Of a stretch of DNA of 64,000 nucleotides, positions 18,142-26,422 are shown piece by piece. The position numbers and the translations under genes are program-made. Source of the DNA: Solidesulfovibrio carbinolicus (GTDB lineage Bacteria; Desulfobacterota; Desulfovibrionia; Desulfovibrionales; Desulfovibrionaceae). A model generated the notes under the pieces. It ran no database searches, had not been told where the DNA came from, and saw nothing but the letters and a program-made list of their open reading frames with translations. The first letter of the stretch is position 1. The number at the start of each line of letters is the position of its first letter. The DNA lies in contig NZ_CP026538.1 in NCBI RefSeq assembly GCF_004135975.1, forward strand, positions 930,001 to 994,000, given 5' to 3'.

Positions 18142-19059
18142 CTAAGCGTCCAGTTGCTGGATGGCGTCGAGCTTCCAGGCGTCGCCGGGCACGGTTTCCT
18201 TGCGCGTGAAGTGCCAGACTTCGCGCACCTGTTCGGGCTGCCCGGCCTTGGGGTCTTCGCGCATGAGCACGTCGAAGTAGGCCGAGGCGATGGTTGCGCC
18301 GTTTTGGCTGCGCACTTCCAGGAGCTTGGCGTCAACCAGAAGCACGTCGGTGGGCGACGGAGTCGGGTCCTCGGCGGCCTGCTTGCGCACGTCGGCCATG
18401 AACGCCGGGGTGGCAAAGGCCTCGATGTCGGCCAGATCGCGCTTGCTCCAGGACTGCTGCATCCGGGCAAACAGGGCCTTGGCTCCGGCCAGGAAGTCGG
18501 CGGCGTCAAAGCCCGGCGGCAGGTCCGATCCGGCGGGCGCGGCCGGCTGGTCCGCCGCGCCGAGGTTGCTCCAGCCGCCGGCCGCCGCTTGCTTGGCCTG
18601 GGCCTGGGGTTCGGCTTCGTAAGTGCGGGACATGGGCTGGCCGTAGTCCGGCCCCTGGGCGGTGGCCGCGCGGCGCGAGCGCATGAACCGGAAAAGCAGG
18701 AACAACCCGCCGCCGATCAGCAGCATGTCGATCAGGCTGGGACCGCCCCAGCCATGGCCGCCGCCAAAAAGCATGGAGCCGACCAGGCCGCCGACAAGCA
18801 AGCCGCCGAGCATCCCGCCGAGGCCCGGGCGCGAGAACATGCCGCCGCCGGGAGCGGCCGCCGTGGGATTGGGTCGGGCCTGCTGCGAGGAAAAACTGCC
18901 TGAAGGGGAACCCGCATCGGGCCGGGGGGTGGTGGACGTGCTGAAGGACTGCCGGTTGCCCATGGAACCGCCGCCGCCCAGCCGTTTGGCCAGGCCCAGC
19001 TCCACGCTTGCAAAAAGCAAAGCAAAAACAGCCAGCAAGACACATGCGGTACGACCCAC
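18142..19059 (-). CDS. Tim44-like domain membrane protein
   Basis: 305 residues. A signal/anchor helix (ACVLLAVFALLFASVELGLA) is followed by a Ser/Gly/Pro-rich stretch, a glycine-rich hydrophobic part (GLGGMLGGLLVGGLVGSML) and a second helix (LIDMLLIGGGLFLLF), then a C-terminal Tim44-like domain (about 180-305). The family is common in proteobacteria, role unknown, perhaps membrane-protein biogenesis. I start it at GTG 19059 because AAGGAGG lies exactly 6 bases upstream; ATG 19089 has no such site. A candidate promoter lies about 165 bases further upstream. Confidence 0.75.
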   Translation of the reverse strand: MGRTACVLLAVFALLFASVELGLAKRLGGGGSMGNRQSFSTSTTPRPDAGSPSGSFSSQQARPNPTAAAPGGGMFSRPGLGGMLGGLLVGGLVGSMLFGGGHGWGGPSLIDMLLIGGGLFLLFRFMRSRRAATAQGPDYGQPMSRTYEAEPQAQAKQAAAGGWSNLGAADQPAAPAGSDLPPGFDAADFLAGAKALFARMQQSWSKRDLADIEAFATPAFMADVRKQAAEDPTPSPTDVLLVDAKLLEVRSQNGATIASAYFDVLMREDPKAGQPEQVREVWHFTRKETVPGDAWKLDAIQQLDA

Positions 19060-19230
19060 GAAAGACCTCCTTGTTACGTGTCGCGGCATTTTGGCCGGAC
19101 ACTGTGTCAGGCCCGACTGCACTCCACGGCGTGACGGCAAGGGGCCGTGCACGCCCGGATGGAAGCAAGGGCCAGCGCGCCAGCCCGGCCGTCCAACAGC
19201 GGCGACCGGGAGCGTCGGTTCTTGATGGTC

Positions 19231-19261
19231 TCTTATATCAGTCGCAAAGGGGGTCTCGTCA
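19231..19261 (-). promoter_or_regulatory. Candidate promoter for the Tim44-like gene
   Basis: On the minus strand TTGACG (19261-19256) is followed by GATATA after 17 bases, or TATAAG after 19. It would overlap the 3' side of the neighbouring gene and give a long leader of about 165 bases. Confidence 0.35.
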
Positions 19262-19273
19262 AGGAAAACCGGT

Positions 19274-20224
19274 CTACATGGAACATTGTTTAGGAACAAA
19301 GGACACGGCAAAGGCCGAGACAAAGGGCCGGGCCGTGAAGAGGGCGCCGGCTTTGGCAATGACCGCGAAGGGTTTGGCGCAGCCGTGGGCGGCGGTCACG
19401 GCGTCCGGGGAGAAGGTCAGGACCAGGGGGGTGAGTTCGTGGTCGCCGTCGCCGCAGATGCTGTCGCGCACCTTGGGGGCGAGCTCACGGCGCGAGCCGT
19501 CGGGCAGGCGCACCGCCACGGCCGTGCGCACCGTGGCCAGACGGGCGGTTTCCCCGTCCGGGGTGAAGGCCAGGGAGTTGTCGTCGCCAGCGATGCCCAC
19601 GGCGTCGGGATCAAAGGCCCAGACCGGGCCGACCGGGGTCGGCGCTTCCACGGGCCGGGCCGGTTCGACAGAACGCAAGGCACCGCCTGGATGGAAACTG
19701 AGCCCCAGGCGAACGGGCAACTGGCCGCAGGGGGTGGGCACGAGCAGTTCCTCGCCGGGCCACAGGGTCAGGCTTCGCAGGCGGCCCTCGGGGTCGAAGG
19801 CTACGGCCAGCCATTTGGCGCTAAGCCTCCCCACGGGCGTGGCCAGGGGAATGACTTCGGCCAGCCCGGCCTCGTCGGCCTCGGTCCAGTAGCCGGAGAG
19901 CTTGCCGTTTAGGGGGAACACCCGGGCCACGGCCCCGTTGTCATGGAAGGTGACCAGTTCCGCCGGCAGCGGCCCGGCCGGGGTTTCCACCACGGTGCGG
20001 GTTTCCAGCGGCAGGCTTCGGAGATGGCCGTTGTCGTGGAAGGTGACGGGCGGCTTGGTCATGCGCCGGGCGTCGTCGATGGTGTGCTGGGGCACGAGTC
20101 GGCCGAGGGAGGTGGCCAGGGAGGCCGGGGCGGCGAGAAAGGCCGCGCGCGCGCCGCCGTCCGGGCGGCGTTCCACGAGGCCTTCGATGGGCAGGGGACC
20201 GTAGCGGGTGTCGATGGTGTCCAT
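19274..20224 (-). CDS. Repeat-containing protein of unknown function
   Basis: 316 residues, no signal peptide or membrane helix. I do not recognise a named family. The protein is built of a recurring unit of roughly 45-60 residues in which a F-x-x-x-G-x-x-R-S-L type strand (FHDNGHLRSL, FHDNGAVARVF, FDPEGRLRSL, FHPGGALRSV, FTPDGETARL) alternates with a TPxGxLP segment (TPAGPLPAEL, TPVGRLSAKW, TPCGQLPVRL). This resembles MORN-variant repeats and suggests a beta-rich fold. The start MDTIDTRYGPLP contains the first such unit (YGPLP). A sigma-70-like promoter lies only 14 bases upstream. Confidence 0.6.
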   Translation of the reverse strand: MDTIDTRYGPLPIEGLVERRPDGGARAAFLAAPASLATSLGRLVPQHTIDDARRMTKPPVTFHDNGHLRSLPLETRTVVETPAGPLPAELVTFHDNGAVARVFPLNGKLSGYWTEADEAGLAEVIPLATPVGRLSAKWLAVAFDPEGRLRSLTLWPGEELLVPTPCGQLPVRLGLSFHPGGALRSVEPARPVEAPTPVGPVWAFDPDAVGIAGDDNSLAFTPDGETARLATVRTAVAVRLPDGSRRELAPKVRDSICGDGDHELTPLVLTFSPDAVTAAHGCAKPFAVIAKAGALFTARPFVSAFAVSFVPKQCSM

Positions 20225-20237
20225 GCCCGGGAAATAG

Positions 20238-20265
20238 CAAATACCGGTCCATTTTGTTTTGTCAA
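20238..20265 (-). promoter_or_regulatory. Candidate sigma-70 promoter, nearly leaderless
   Basis: Minus strand TTGACA (20265-20260), 16-base spacer, TATTTG (20243-20238). The predicted transcription start is only about 7 bases before the ATG at 20224, leaving no room for a ribosome-binding site. Confidence 0.45.
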
Positions 20266-20304
20266 GATTGTCGGTCTGTTGTCGCCGCCAGGGTGAACCG
20301 GGCC

Positions 20305-20336
20305 GACAAAAGCGTGGCTGCGGGCGACAAAAGCGT
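20305..20336. repeat. Tandem 11-bp direct repeats at 21-bp period
   Basis: GACAAAAGCGT occurs at 20305-20315 and again at 20326-20336, two helical turns apart, in the 191-base gap between divergent genes. The arrangement suggests a binding site for a dimeric regulator. Confidence 0.4.
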
Positions 20337-20415
20337 CGGTGGGGACGCGTCATACGGCCGTAACGCCGCCGGGCCATGGTGGGGGCACGTTCCACCCTTG
20401 CCAGCCGGGGCCGCC

Positions 20416-21507
20416 ATGCTCACCTTTGCCCACTCGACCTATTTCCACGACCTCCTGGAGAGTTTCTCGGCCGGCGTGGTCATCTGCAACATCCGGGGGC
20501 TGGTCTACGCCGCCAACGAAGCCGCCTGCCGGCTGCTCGGGGTCAGCCGCCGCGAACTGGCCGATCCGGCCCGTTCGGCCGCCCTCATTGCCCGGGCCGA
20601 CGCGCCCCGGCAACTGGCCCGGTTCCTGGCCGCGGCCATCAAGCACGGCCAAAAGCCCGAGCCGCTGTCCATCGCCTACACCCATCCCGACGGCCAGTTG
20701 CGGCGCTATCGCCTGTCGGGGTCGCTTCTGCTTGAAAACGAGAAAATCTTCGGCATCCTCATCGAGATCACCGACGTCACTGAAATCTACCGTCTCCACG
20801 AACGCGACCGCGACCGGCTCCTTGGCGTCCAGGCCGCCCAGAAGGAACGCATCGAGGGACTGATCCGGTTTTCCCTGGCCGTGGCCCACCAGATCCGTAA
20901 TCCGCTCATGGTCATCGGCGGCTTCACGGGCCGGCTGTTGCGTGGCAAAGGGGAGGGCGATCCCGAGGCCGAGGCGTTGTCCATGATCCTGGACGGGGCC
21001 AGGCGGCTGGAAGCCGTGGTGCGGGCGGTTGCGGACTATGCCCGGCGGGAGGAGCCGGTCATGGCCCCGTGCGACCTGGCCGGGCTGGCCGACCAGGCCT
21101 TTGCCGAGGCCCTGGCGGCTACGGGCGGCGCGGGCCGGCTGGAAACGGCGGGCCTGGACGGGCCGGATGGGCACGTCCGGGCCGACGCGGCCATGCTGAC
21201 CGCCATTCTGGCGGCGCTATGCGCCAATGCCCTGGAAGCCGCCCCGCAAGGCGGGGCGCGGGTGACCCTGGCCTGCGCCCGCCAGGGCGAAAACGTAAGG
21301 CTGACGGTTGCCGACAACGGCCCCGGGCCGGCCGACGACGTGCTGCCCTACGCTTTTGACCCCTTTTTCACCACCAAGGCCGTGGGCGTGGGCATGGGGC
21401 TGACCATCGCCCGGCGGCGGGCCGAAGAGATGGGCGGCGCGCTCACCTTGGAACGCGGCCCGGACGGCGGCGGGCTGGCCCGCCTTACGCTCCCCGGCCG
21501 GAAATGA
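20416..21507 (+). CDS. PAS-containing histidine kinase
   Basis: A 363-residue soluble kinase. One PAS domain (about 8-125, ICNIRGLVYAANEAACRLLG), then a HisKA-type helix with His158 in VAHQIRNPL, and an HATPase domain (about 240-363; NALEAA, DNGPGP, FFTTKAVGVGMGL). The start MLTFAHSTYF is preferred over upstream in-frame codons because the PAS domain begins immediately; no strong Shine-Dalgarno is visible. There is no partner response regulator next to it, so it is an orphan kinase. The ligand is unknown. Confidence 0.85.
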   Translation: MLTFAHSTYFHDLLESFSAGVVICNIRGLVYAANEAACRLLGVSRRELADPARSAALIARADAPRQLARFLAAAIKHGQKPEPLSIAYTHPDGQLRRYRLSGSLLLENEKIFGILIEITDVTEIYRLHERDRDRLLGVQAAQKERIEGLIRFSLAVAHQIRNPLMVIGGFTGRLLRGKGEGDPEAEALSMILDGARRLEAVVRAVADYARREEPVMAPCDLAGLADQAFAEALAATGGAGRLETAGLDGPDGHVRADAAMLTAILAALCANALEAAPQGGARVTLACARQGENVRLTVADNGPGPADDVLPYAFDPFFTTKAVGVGMGLTIARRRAEEMGGALTLERGPDGGGLARLTLPGRK

Positions 21508-21527
21508 AGCGGCCGGCAAAGGCCGGC

Positions 21528-21923
21528 CTATTCTTCGAGAAACGCGGAGTCGGCCCGCCCGCCCTGCATGTAGGGCCGGCCCATGTCTTCGAGCAGCGAC
21601 TTGCAGTGGACGCACAGGGTGGCCGTGGGCTGGACGCGAAGCCGGGCCAGGCCGATCTCCTCGCCGCACTCCTGGCAGATGCCGTATTCCCCGTCCTTGA
21701 CCCGGGCCAGGGCTTCATGGATTTCGCTGATGAGCTGGCGGTCGCGCTCGCCCATGATCAGCGCCATGTGGCGGTCGGACTCGGCCGCCGCCCGGTCCAC
21801 GGCGTCGGGGCAGGCCGTTTCTTCCCGGGCCATGAGTCCCAGGGAGTCCCGGGACTTGCCTTTGAGGGTTTCCAGCATGTCGCGCAGCACTTCACTGATC
21901 CGGTCCACGTCGAGATGTCCCAT
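21528..21923 (-). CDS. DksA/TraR family zinc-finger protein
   Basis: 131 residues. An N-terminal coiled-coil hairpin (about 10-75) is followed by the four-cysteine zinc finger CQEC...CVHC (about 85-110) typical of DksA/TraR proteins, which bind the secondary channel of RNA polymerase and modulate initiation, often with ppGpp. The coiled-coil tip lacks an obvious DxxDxA motif (LMAREETACPDAVD), so the mode of action may differ from E. coli DksA. It is convergent with the histidine kinase gene, 20 bases from its stop, and divergent from the sigma-54-driven gene at 22219. Confidence 0.8.
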   Translation of the reverse strand: MGHLDVDRISEVLRDMLETLKGKSRDSLGLMAREETACPDAVDRAAAESDRHMALIMGERDRQLISEIHEALARVKDGEYGICQECGEEIGLARLRVQPTATLCVHCKSLLEDMGRPYMQGGRADSAFLEE

Positions 21924-22136
21924 GGCGTCGCTCCGTTGGCGTCGGTTGGTGGAGTTTCCCGGGACGCTCCCGGGAACCGCATGGTCGCCTTTTGCCCGGG
22001 ACATTTGAAAGCGGCGTGTCGGCCGTGTGGAGACTCGGTGACGCCGGCGGCCGACCGGCCGGACGGCCGGCAAAATCTGCCGCCAGCCAAAAGAGACTTC
22101 ACGAGAGATATTAAGGCCTTGTGAGAATAAATCGGA

Positions 22137-22153
22137 TGGCAGGGGAATTGCTC
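22137..22153 (+). promoter_or_regulatory. Sigma-54 (RpoN) promoter
   Basis: TGGCAGGGGAATTGCTC. The invariant GG (22138-22139) and GC (22150-22151) are exactly 10 bases apart and both half-sites are close to consensus TGGCACG-N4-TTGCW. The predicted start is near 22163, about 56 bases before the ATG at 22219. Confidence 0.7.
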
Positions 22154-22218
22154 AATGAAGGGACAAAGGGTCCTCTCCCGGTGGAGAAGGGCCGAACTTG
22201 CCGCCCGGAGGCTTCCCC

Positions 22219-22932
22219 ATGGCCACATCAGCCGCCACCAACGACGTCGTCAATTGGGCCTACCAGTACAGCCTGGCCAGCGCCAAGCTGAGTTCCGCCC
22301 AGGCCAACGCCAGTTCCTCAGCCACGCGCAGCAAGGACATCGCCGAGGCCCAGGCGAGCTTTAACGCGACCATGAAGAGCCTTGTGCCGGAAGAGGTTCA
22401 GTCGAGCGTGCAGTTCCAGTATTTCGACGCCTATACCAATTACAATACGGCCCTGGCCGGGGCGACCACGGAAACGGAACGCCAGGAGGCCCTGGAGGGC
22501 CTTTACAGCGAACTGTCCGGGCTGACCTTGCCCACAGCCACCTCGACCACCCTCGACAGTCTGGCTTCGGACACCCTGGCCGCACAGAAGACCAATATCT
22601 CCAATGCTGCCGCCAATATCAAATCCATGCTTGCCAGCGCCGCCAAGATGGCCTCCAACGCCTCGGCCGCCTGGATGTCGGCCATCACCAGCGGAGCCAA
22701 CGCCCTCAATGCCCAGGCGGCCAGCCTCACCGACTCCATGAAGACCCTCATGGCCTCGCTTGGGCTGGACACCTCGGGCGTCACCGCGCCCACCGTTTCG
22801 ACCACGCCGACCTCGGCCTTTGCCGCCGGCTCGGCCACGGCCGCCGCCAACGGCACGCCGGGAAGCATCCTCAACTCGGCGCTCATCGGCTATCTCGTGG
22901 CCAGCCAGGCCACGACCACCGACAGTTCCTGA
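22219..22932 (+). CDS. Ala/Ser/Thr-rich helical protein of unknown function
   Basis: 237 residues with strongly biased composition (alanine, serine, threonine, asparagine), no signal peptide and no cysteine. Predicted mainly helical (ASAKLSSAQANASSSATRSK, then NAAANIKSMLASAAKMASNA), with a low-complexity tail rich in Thr/Ala/Gly from about 190. I do not recognise a family. Such composition resembles filament-, phasin- or secreted-type structural proteins, but that is conjecture. The start has GGAGG 7 bases upstream, and a sigma-54 promoter controls it, so expression probably depends on an enhancer-binding activator and a specific condition. Confidence 0.55.
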   Translation: MATSAATNDVVNWAYQYSLASAKLSSAQANASSSATRSKDIAEAQASFNATMKSLVPEEVQSSVQFQYFDAYTNYNTALAGATTETERQEALEGLYSELSGLTLPTATSTTLDSLASDTLAAQKTNISNAAANIKSMLASAAKMASNASAAWMSAITSGANALNAQAASLTDSMKTLMASLGLDTSGVTAPTVSTTPTSAFAAGSATAAANGTPGSILNSALIGYLVASQATTTDSS

Positions 22933-23043
22933 TGCATTCGGGGCCGGGGCGGCCCCGCACCGCTTGGGGCTTTACATTCGGGTCGGACTTCTGAATGATG
23001 CAGGGCGCACCAGTCCCACCGTCCCATCGTCAGGAGCCGTCCC

Positions 23044-24198
23044 ATGGCTGATGCCAAAGACCCCACCTGCTTCGCGCCGTCCGAGCGGGCCTGCCCGGAA
23101 GATATCGACCGGCAGTTCGCGGTGCTGTCCCAGCACGCCATCCCTCTGGTCTTAAACGCCATGCCCATCATCGCCATGGTGCTCAACCGCCAGCGCCAGG
23201 TGGTGCACGGCAACCGCAAGTTCGCCGACGTGCTGGGCATCGCCGACATCCGGGAGGCCCTGGGCAAGCGGCCGGGCGAGGCCTTTCGCTGCGTCCACGC
23301 CGACGAGCATCCGGGCGGCTGCGGCACCAGCGAATTTTGCGCCCACTGCGGCGCGGTGCGTTCCATACTGCTTGGCCTGGCCGGCACGGACAACGTCCAG
23401 GAGTGCGCCATCAACCGCGACACCGGCTCGGGCATTGAGGCGCTGGACCTGCGCGTTTCCTCGGCCTCGGTCCACCTCGACGCCGAACCCTACCTCATCT
23501 TTTCCATCAACGACGTGAGCCACGAAAAGCGCCGCCGCACCCTGGAGCGCCTGTTTTTTCACGACATGCTCAACACCGTGGGCGGCGTTCAGGGGCTTTT
23601 GGAGTTTCTGGCCGAGGAGGTTCCGGAAGAGTTGCAGTCCGACGCCAGGCTGATCCACCGGGCCGTGTCCCAGCTCACCGACGAGATCATCTACCAAAAA
23701 CAGCTGCTGGCCGCCGAAACCAACGAGCTGGAGACCAATTGCACGCCGCTTCGCAGCGACGACATTCTCGACGTGGTGGCGGCCACCTTCCAGGGCGGCG
23801 AGCAGGCCCGGGACCGGCGCATCGTGGTGGAAAACGCCTGTTCCGAGGTGGTGTTCCATTCCGACCCGGTGCTGTTGCGGCGGGTGGTCGGCAACATGGT
23901 GAAAAACGCCCTGGAGGCCACGCCGGCCGGCGGCGAGATCCGTCTGGGCAGCCGCGCCCTGGCTGACGCCGTGGAATTTTCCGTGCAAAACGCCGGGGTC
24001 ATTCCCCGCAGCGTGCAGATGCGGATATTTAGCCGCTCGTTTTCCACCAAGGGCGTGGGCCGGGGCCTTGGCACCTACTCCATCAAGCTCTTGACCGAGC
24101 GCTACCTGGGCGGCCGGGCGGATTTTGTCTCCACCCGCGAGGACGGCACGATCTTCAGGGTGCGCCTGCCCCTGACCCTGCCGGCGGACCTGGTTTAA
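23044..24198 (+). CDS. PAS-type histidine kinase with cysteine-rich sensor
   Basis: 384 residues, soluble. A PAS-like sensor (about 30-165) contains clustered cysteines and histidines (FRCVHADEHPGGCG, EFCAHCGAV), which could bind a metal, heme or Fe-S cofactor or act as a redox switch. The dimerisation helix is atypical, with His173 in FFHDMLNTVGG, followed by an HATPase domain (NMVKNALEATP, FSRSFSTKGVGRGLGTYSI). This HDxxN variant occurs in a known subfamily of sensor kinases. AGGAG lies 7 bases before the start. No regulator partner is adjacent; the MBL/ComF operon converges from the other side. Confidence 0.8.
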   Translation: MADAKDPTCFAPSERACPEDIDRQFAVLSQHAIPLVLNAMPIIAMVLNRQRQVVHGNRKFADVLGIADIREALGKRPGEAFRCVHADEHPGGCGTSEFCAHCGAVRSILLGLAGTDNVQECAINRDTGSGIEALDLRVSSASVHLDAEPYLIFSINDVSHEKRRRTLERLFFHDMLNTVGGVQGLLEFLAEEVPEELQSDARLIHRAVSQLTDEIIYQKQLLAAETNELETNCTPLRSDDILDVVAATFQGGEQARDRRIVVENACSEVVFHSDPVLLRRVVGNMVKNALEATPAGGEIRLGSRALADAVEFSVQNAGVIPRSVQMRIFSRSFSTKGVGRGLGTYSIKLLTERYLGGRADFVSTREDGTIFRVRLPLTLPADLV

Positions 24199-24210
24199 GC
24201 CTTCCCTTCA

Positions 24211-24248
24211 GGGGGACCGGGGGGATTATCCCCCCGGCCGCCGGAGGC
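24211..24248 (+). repeat. GC-palindrome repeat, copy 1
   Basis: GGGGGACCGGGGGGATTATC followed by CCCCCGG and CCGCCGGAGGC. It lies between the convergent ends of the kinase (24198) and ComF (24272) genes and may terminate both. Confidence 0.7.
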
Positions 24249-24271
24249 ATTCTTCTTCTTTCCCTTACCCC

Positions 24272-25042
24272 TCACCGCGCCGCCACGGCCACGTCCACCC
24301 GCACCGCGCCGGCCCGGCGCAGGGCCTGGGCGGCGGTTTCCACCGTTGCTCCGGTGGTCATGACGTCGTCGATGAGCAGCACGCGGCGTCCGGCCACCTG
24401 GGCCGGGTCGGCGGCGAAGGCGCCGGTCAGGTTGGTGCGCCGCTCCCGGCCCGGCAGCGAGCTTTGGGGCACGGTGTCGCGCAGGCGGACCAGGGCCTGG
24501 GGAGCCAGCGGCGCGCCGATTTCCCGGCCAAGCAGCCGGGCCAGCTCCAGGCTCTGGTTGAAGCCGCGCCAGGCCAGGCGGCGGGGATGCAGGGGCGTGG
24601 GCACGAGGAGGTCGGGCGTCGCGTCCGGGCTGCCTGGACCATTGCTGGCGGCGGCCCGCCGCCAGGCAACGGCCAGGAAACCGGCCAGCAGCCGGCCCTG
24701 GCCCAGGCGGCCGTGGAATTTGAACCCCAGCACGAGTTGGCGCAGGAGCCCCTCGTAGCGGCCGTGGAAGGCGAACCCGTCCCAGGGCCGGCCGCCCTGC
24801 CGGCAGTCCAGGCACAGTCCGGGCGCGGCGTCGGCGTCCTGGCCCATGGCCCCGCAGCGCGGGCAAAATCCGCCCAGGCGCGGGGCCAGGCGGTCCCGGC
24901 AGGCCGGGCACAGGGGCAGGGCGGTGTGGGCGGGCAACAGCCCCTGGCAGGCCTGGCAGCGGTCGCAGGCGGCCAGGAGACACCGGCCGAAGCGACGCAG
25001 CAGGGCGGCCAGGCCGGGCAACGGGCCGGTCCCGTCGGTCAC
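24272..25042 (-). CDS. ComF family phosphoribosyltransferase-like protein
   Basis: 256 residues. An N-terminal zinc-ribbon-like part with CxxC pairs (CDRCQAC, CPAC, CPRCGA, CLDC) is followed by a phosphoribosyltransferase fold with the PRPP-binding loop VLLIDDVMTTGATV near the C-terminus. ComF proteins act in DNA uptake/recombination in competent bacteria; outside these their role is unclear. The GTG start at 25042 is fixed by a GTGA overlap with the stop of the upstream flavoprotein gene, implying coupled translation. It is slightly longer than the usual 220-240 residues. Confidence 0.85.
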   Translation of the reverse strand: MTDGTGPLPGLAALLRRFGRCLLAACDRCQACQGLLPAHTALPLCPACRDRLAPRLGGFCPRCGAMGQDADAAPGLCLDCRQGGRPWDGFAFHGRYEGLLRQLVLGFKFHGRLGQGRLLAGFLAVAWRRAAASNGPGSPDATPDLLVPTPLHPRRLAWRGFNQSLELARLLGREIGAPLAPQALVRLRDTVPQSSLPGRERRTNLTGAFAADPAQVAGRRVLLIDDVMTTGATVETAAQALRRAGAVRVDVAVAAR

Positions 25043-25653
25043 GGCTGGTCGCCCAGGAAAACGGCCGCTGCTTCGCCGGCCGCTTCGCCGGCGGCCTCGA
25101 TGGCGGCCAGGGCCTGGGCGTCGCCGGCCAGATCGCCCGGGGCGTCCAGGCCCCGCAGCAGGGTGGCCGGGCCGGGCAGAAAGCCAAAGGGCCACAGGAA
25201 GTATTTGAGCGTAAGAAGCGCGCCCTCGAAAAGCCGCTCGCCGCGCGGCCGGCCGGCCACAAGCAGGGGATAGGCCAGCCGGTCCGGGACCTCGCCCGCG
25301 CCCTGGGCCTGCCGGACCTCATAGCGGCGCTGGGCCCGGTCGATGAAGGCTTTAAACAGCGCCGGCACATGGTAAAAGTAGATGGGCGCGGCAAAGGCGG
25401 CCACGGGCGCGGCGTCCAGGGCGGCGAACAGCCCGGCTGCGGCGTCGCCGGGCCGGTCCAGAACGCAGCGATGGCCCGGCCCGGCGCAGGCCCCGCAGCC
25501 CCGGCAGGGGGCGAAGGCGTGGTCGCGCAGGGCGATAATCCGGGGCGCGTACCCGGCCCGGGCCAGACCGGCGGCAAAGGCCCGGCCGGCGGCGTCGGAA
25601 TTGCCGCCGGCCCGGGGGCCGCACAGAAAGACCACCGGCGGTCCGGCCGTCAC
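25039..25653 (-). CDS. Flavodoxin-fold NAD(P)H oxidoreductase (iron-sulfur flavoprotein type)
   Basis: 204 residues of the NADPH-dependent FMN reductase superfamily. The FMN phosphate loop is GPRAGGNSDAAG (about 12-23); CRGCGACAGPGHRC (about 50-63) resembles the compact cysteine motif of iron-sulfur flavoproteins; APIYFYHVPALFKAFIDR (about 90-107) is the family's conserved isoalloxazine-binding segment. It probably transfers electrons from a reduced carrier to an unknown substrate. It overlaps both neighbours by four bases (ATGA with the MBL hydrolase upstream, GTGA with ComF downstream), so the three form one operon. Confidence 0.8.
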   Translation of the reverse strand: MTAGPPVVFLCGPRAGGNSDAAGRAFAAGLARAGYAPRIIALRDHAFAPCRGCGACAGPGHRCVLDRPGDAAAGLFAALDAAPVAAFAAPIYFYHVPALFKAFIDRAQRRYEVRQAQGAGEVPDRLAYPLLVAGRPRGERLFEGALLTLKYFLWPFGFLPGPATLLRGLDAPGDLAGDAQALAAIEAAGEAAGEAAAVFLGDQP

Positions 25654-26276
25654 CGGGCGAACTCCGAGAAAAACGGGTTGTGGCGCTTTTCGTCGCCGAC
25701 CGTGGTGGCCGGGCCGTGGCCGGGGTAGACCAGGGTCTTTTCGGGCAGGGCAAAGATCTCGGTGACCACGGACTTGATGAGCACGTCGTAGTCGCCGCCG
25801 GCAAAGTCGGTGCGGCCAATGGAGCGGTAAAAGAGCAGGTCGCCGACGAAAACCGCCCCGGCTCCGGGGAAATAAAACGACCGGCTGCCCGGGGAATGGC
25901 CCGGGGTGGCCAGCACCCGGCAGGGCTCCCCGGCGATGGTCGCCTCGCCGGGCGCAACCGGCGCCCAGTCGAAGCCGTCGACCATGGGCAGGCCCATAAG
26001 CCCGCCCCGGCCCAGTTCGGTTTCCATGAGCATGGCGTCCTCGGCCCCGGCCCAGACCTTGGCCCCGGTGGCCCTTGCCAGGGCGGCCACGCCGTAGAGG
26101 TGGTCGCAGTGCAGGTGGGTCAGGCAGATGGCTTCGAGGGTCAGGCCGCGTTGTTCGATCTCGTTTAGAACGACGCCGGGATTGCCGCCCGGGTCCACGG
26201 CCAGGGCGGCCGTGCCGGCCATGGCCAGATAGCAGTTGGTTTCCAGGGGACCGAGGGGAAAGGCGAGAATATCCAT
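25650..26276 (-). CDS. MBL-fold hydrolase, glyoxalase II-like
   Basis: 208 residues with the metallo-beta-lactamase signature HLHCDH (about 54-59), a downstream metal-binding His in ATPGHSPGS, Asp in VGDLLFYRSIGRTDF and a final PGHGPAT. The sequence groups with YcbL/GloB-like single-domain hydrolases acting on glutathione or other thioesters; the true substrate is unknown. It heads the minus-strand operon with the flavoprotein and ComF genes. The start MDILAFPLGPLETNCYL is typical of the family. Confidence 0.85.
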   Translation of the reverse strand: MDILAFPLGPLETNCYLAMAGTAALAVDPGGNPGVVLNEIEQRGLTLEAICLTHLHCDHLYGVAALARATGAKVWAGAEDAMLMETELGRGGLMGLPMVDGFDWAPVAPGEATIAGEPCRVLATPGHSPGSRSFYFPGAGAVFVGDLLFYRSIGRTDFAGGDYDVLIKSVVTEIFALPEKTLVYPGHGPATTVGDEKRHNPFFSEFAR

Positions 26277-26422
26277 GGGAAGCCTCCGGTGGCGCTTGGC
26301 GGGTTTGGCCCGCCCTTGGGGATGCCGCGCCCGGCGGCTGCCGTCAAGGGGCCGGCCGGCCTTGTTTTCCCGGGCCGGGGGCGCTACAGGTGGCCGGCCT
26401 ATTTCATATACGGGAGAACGCC

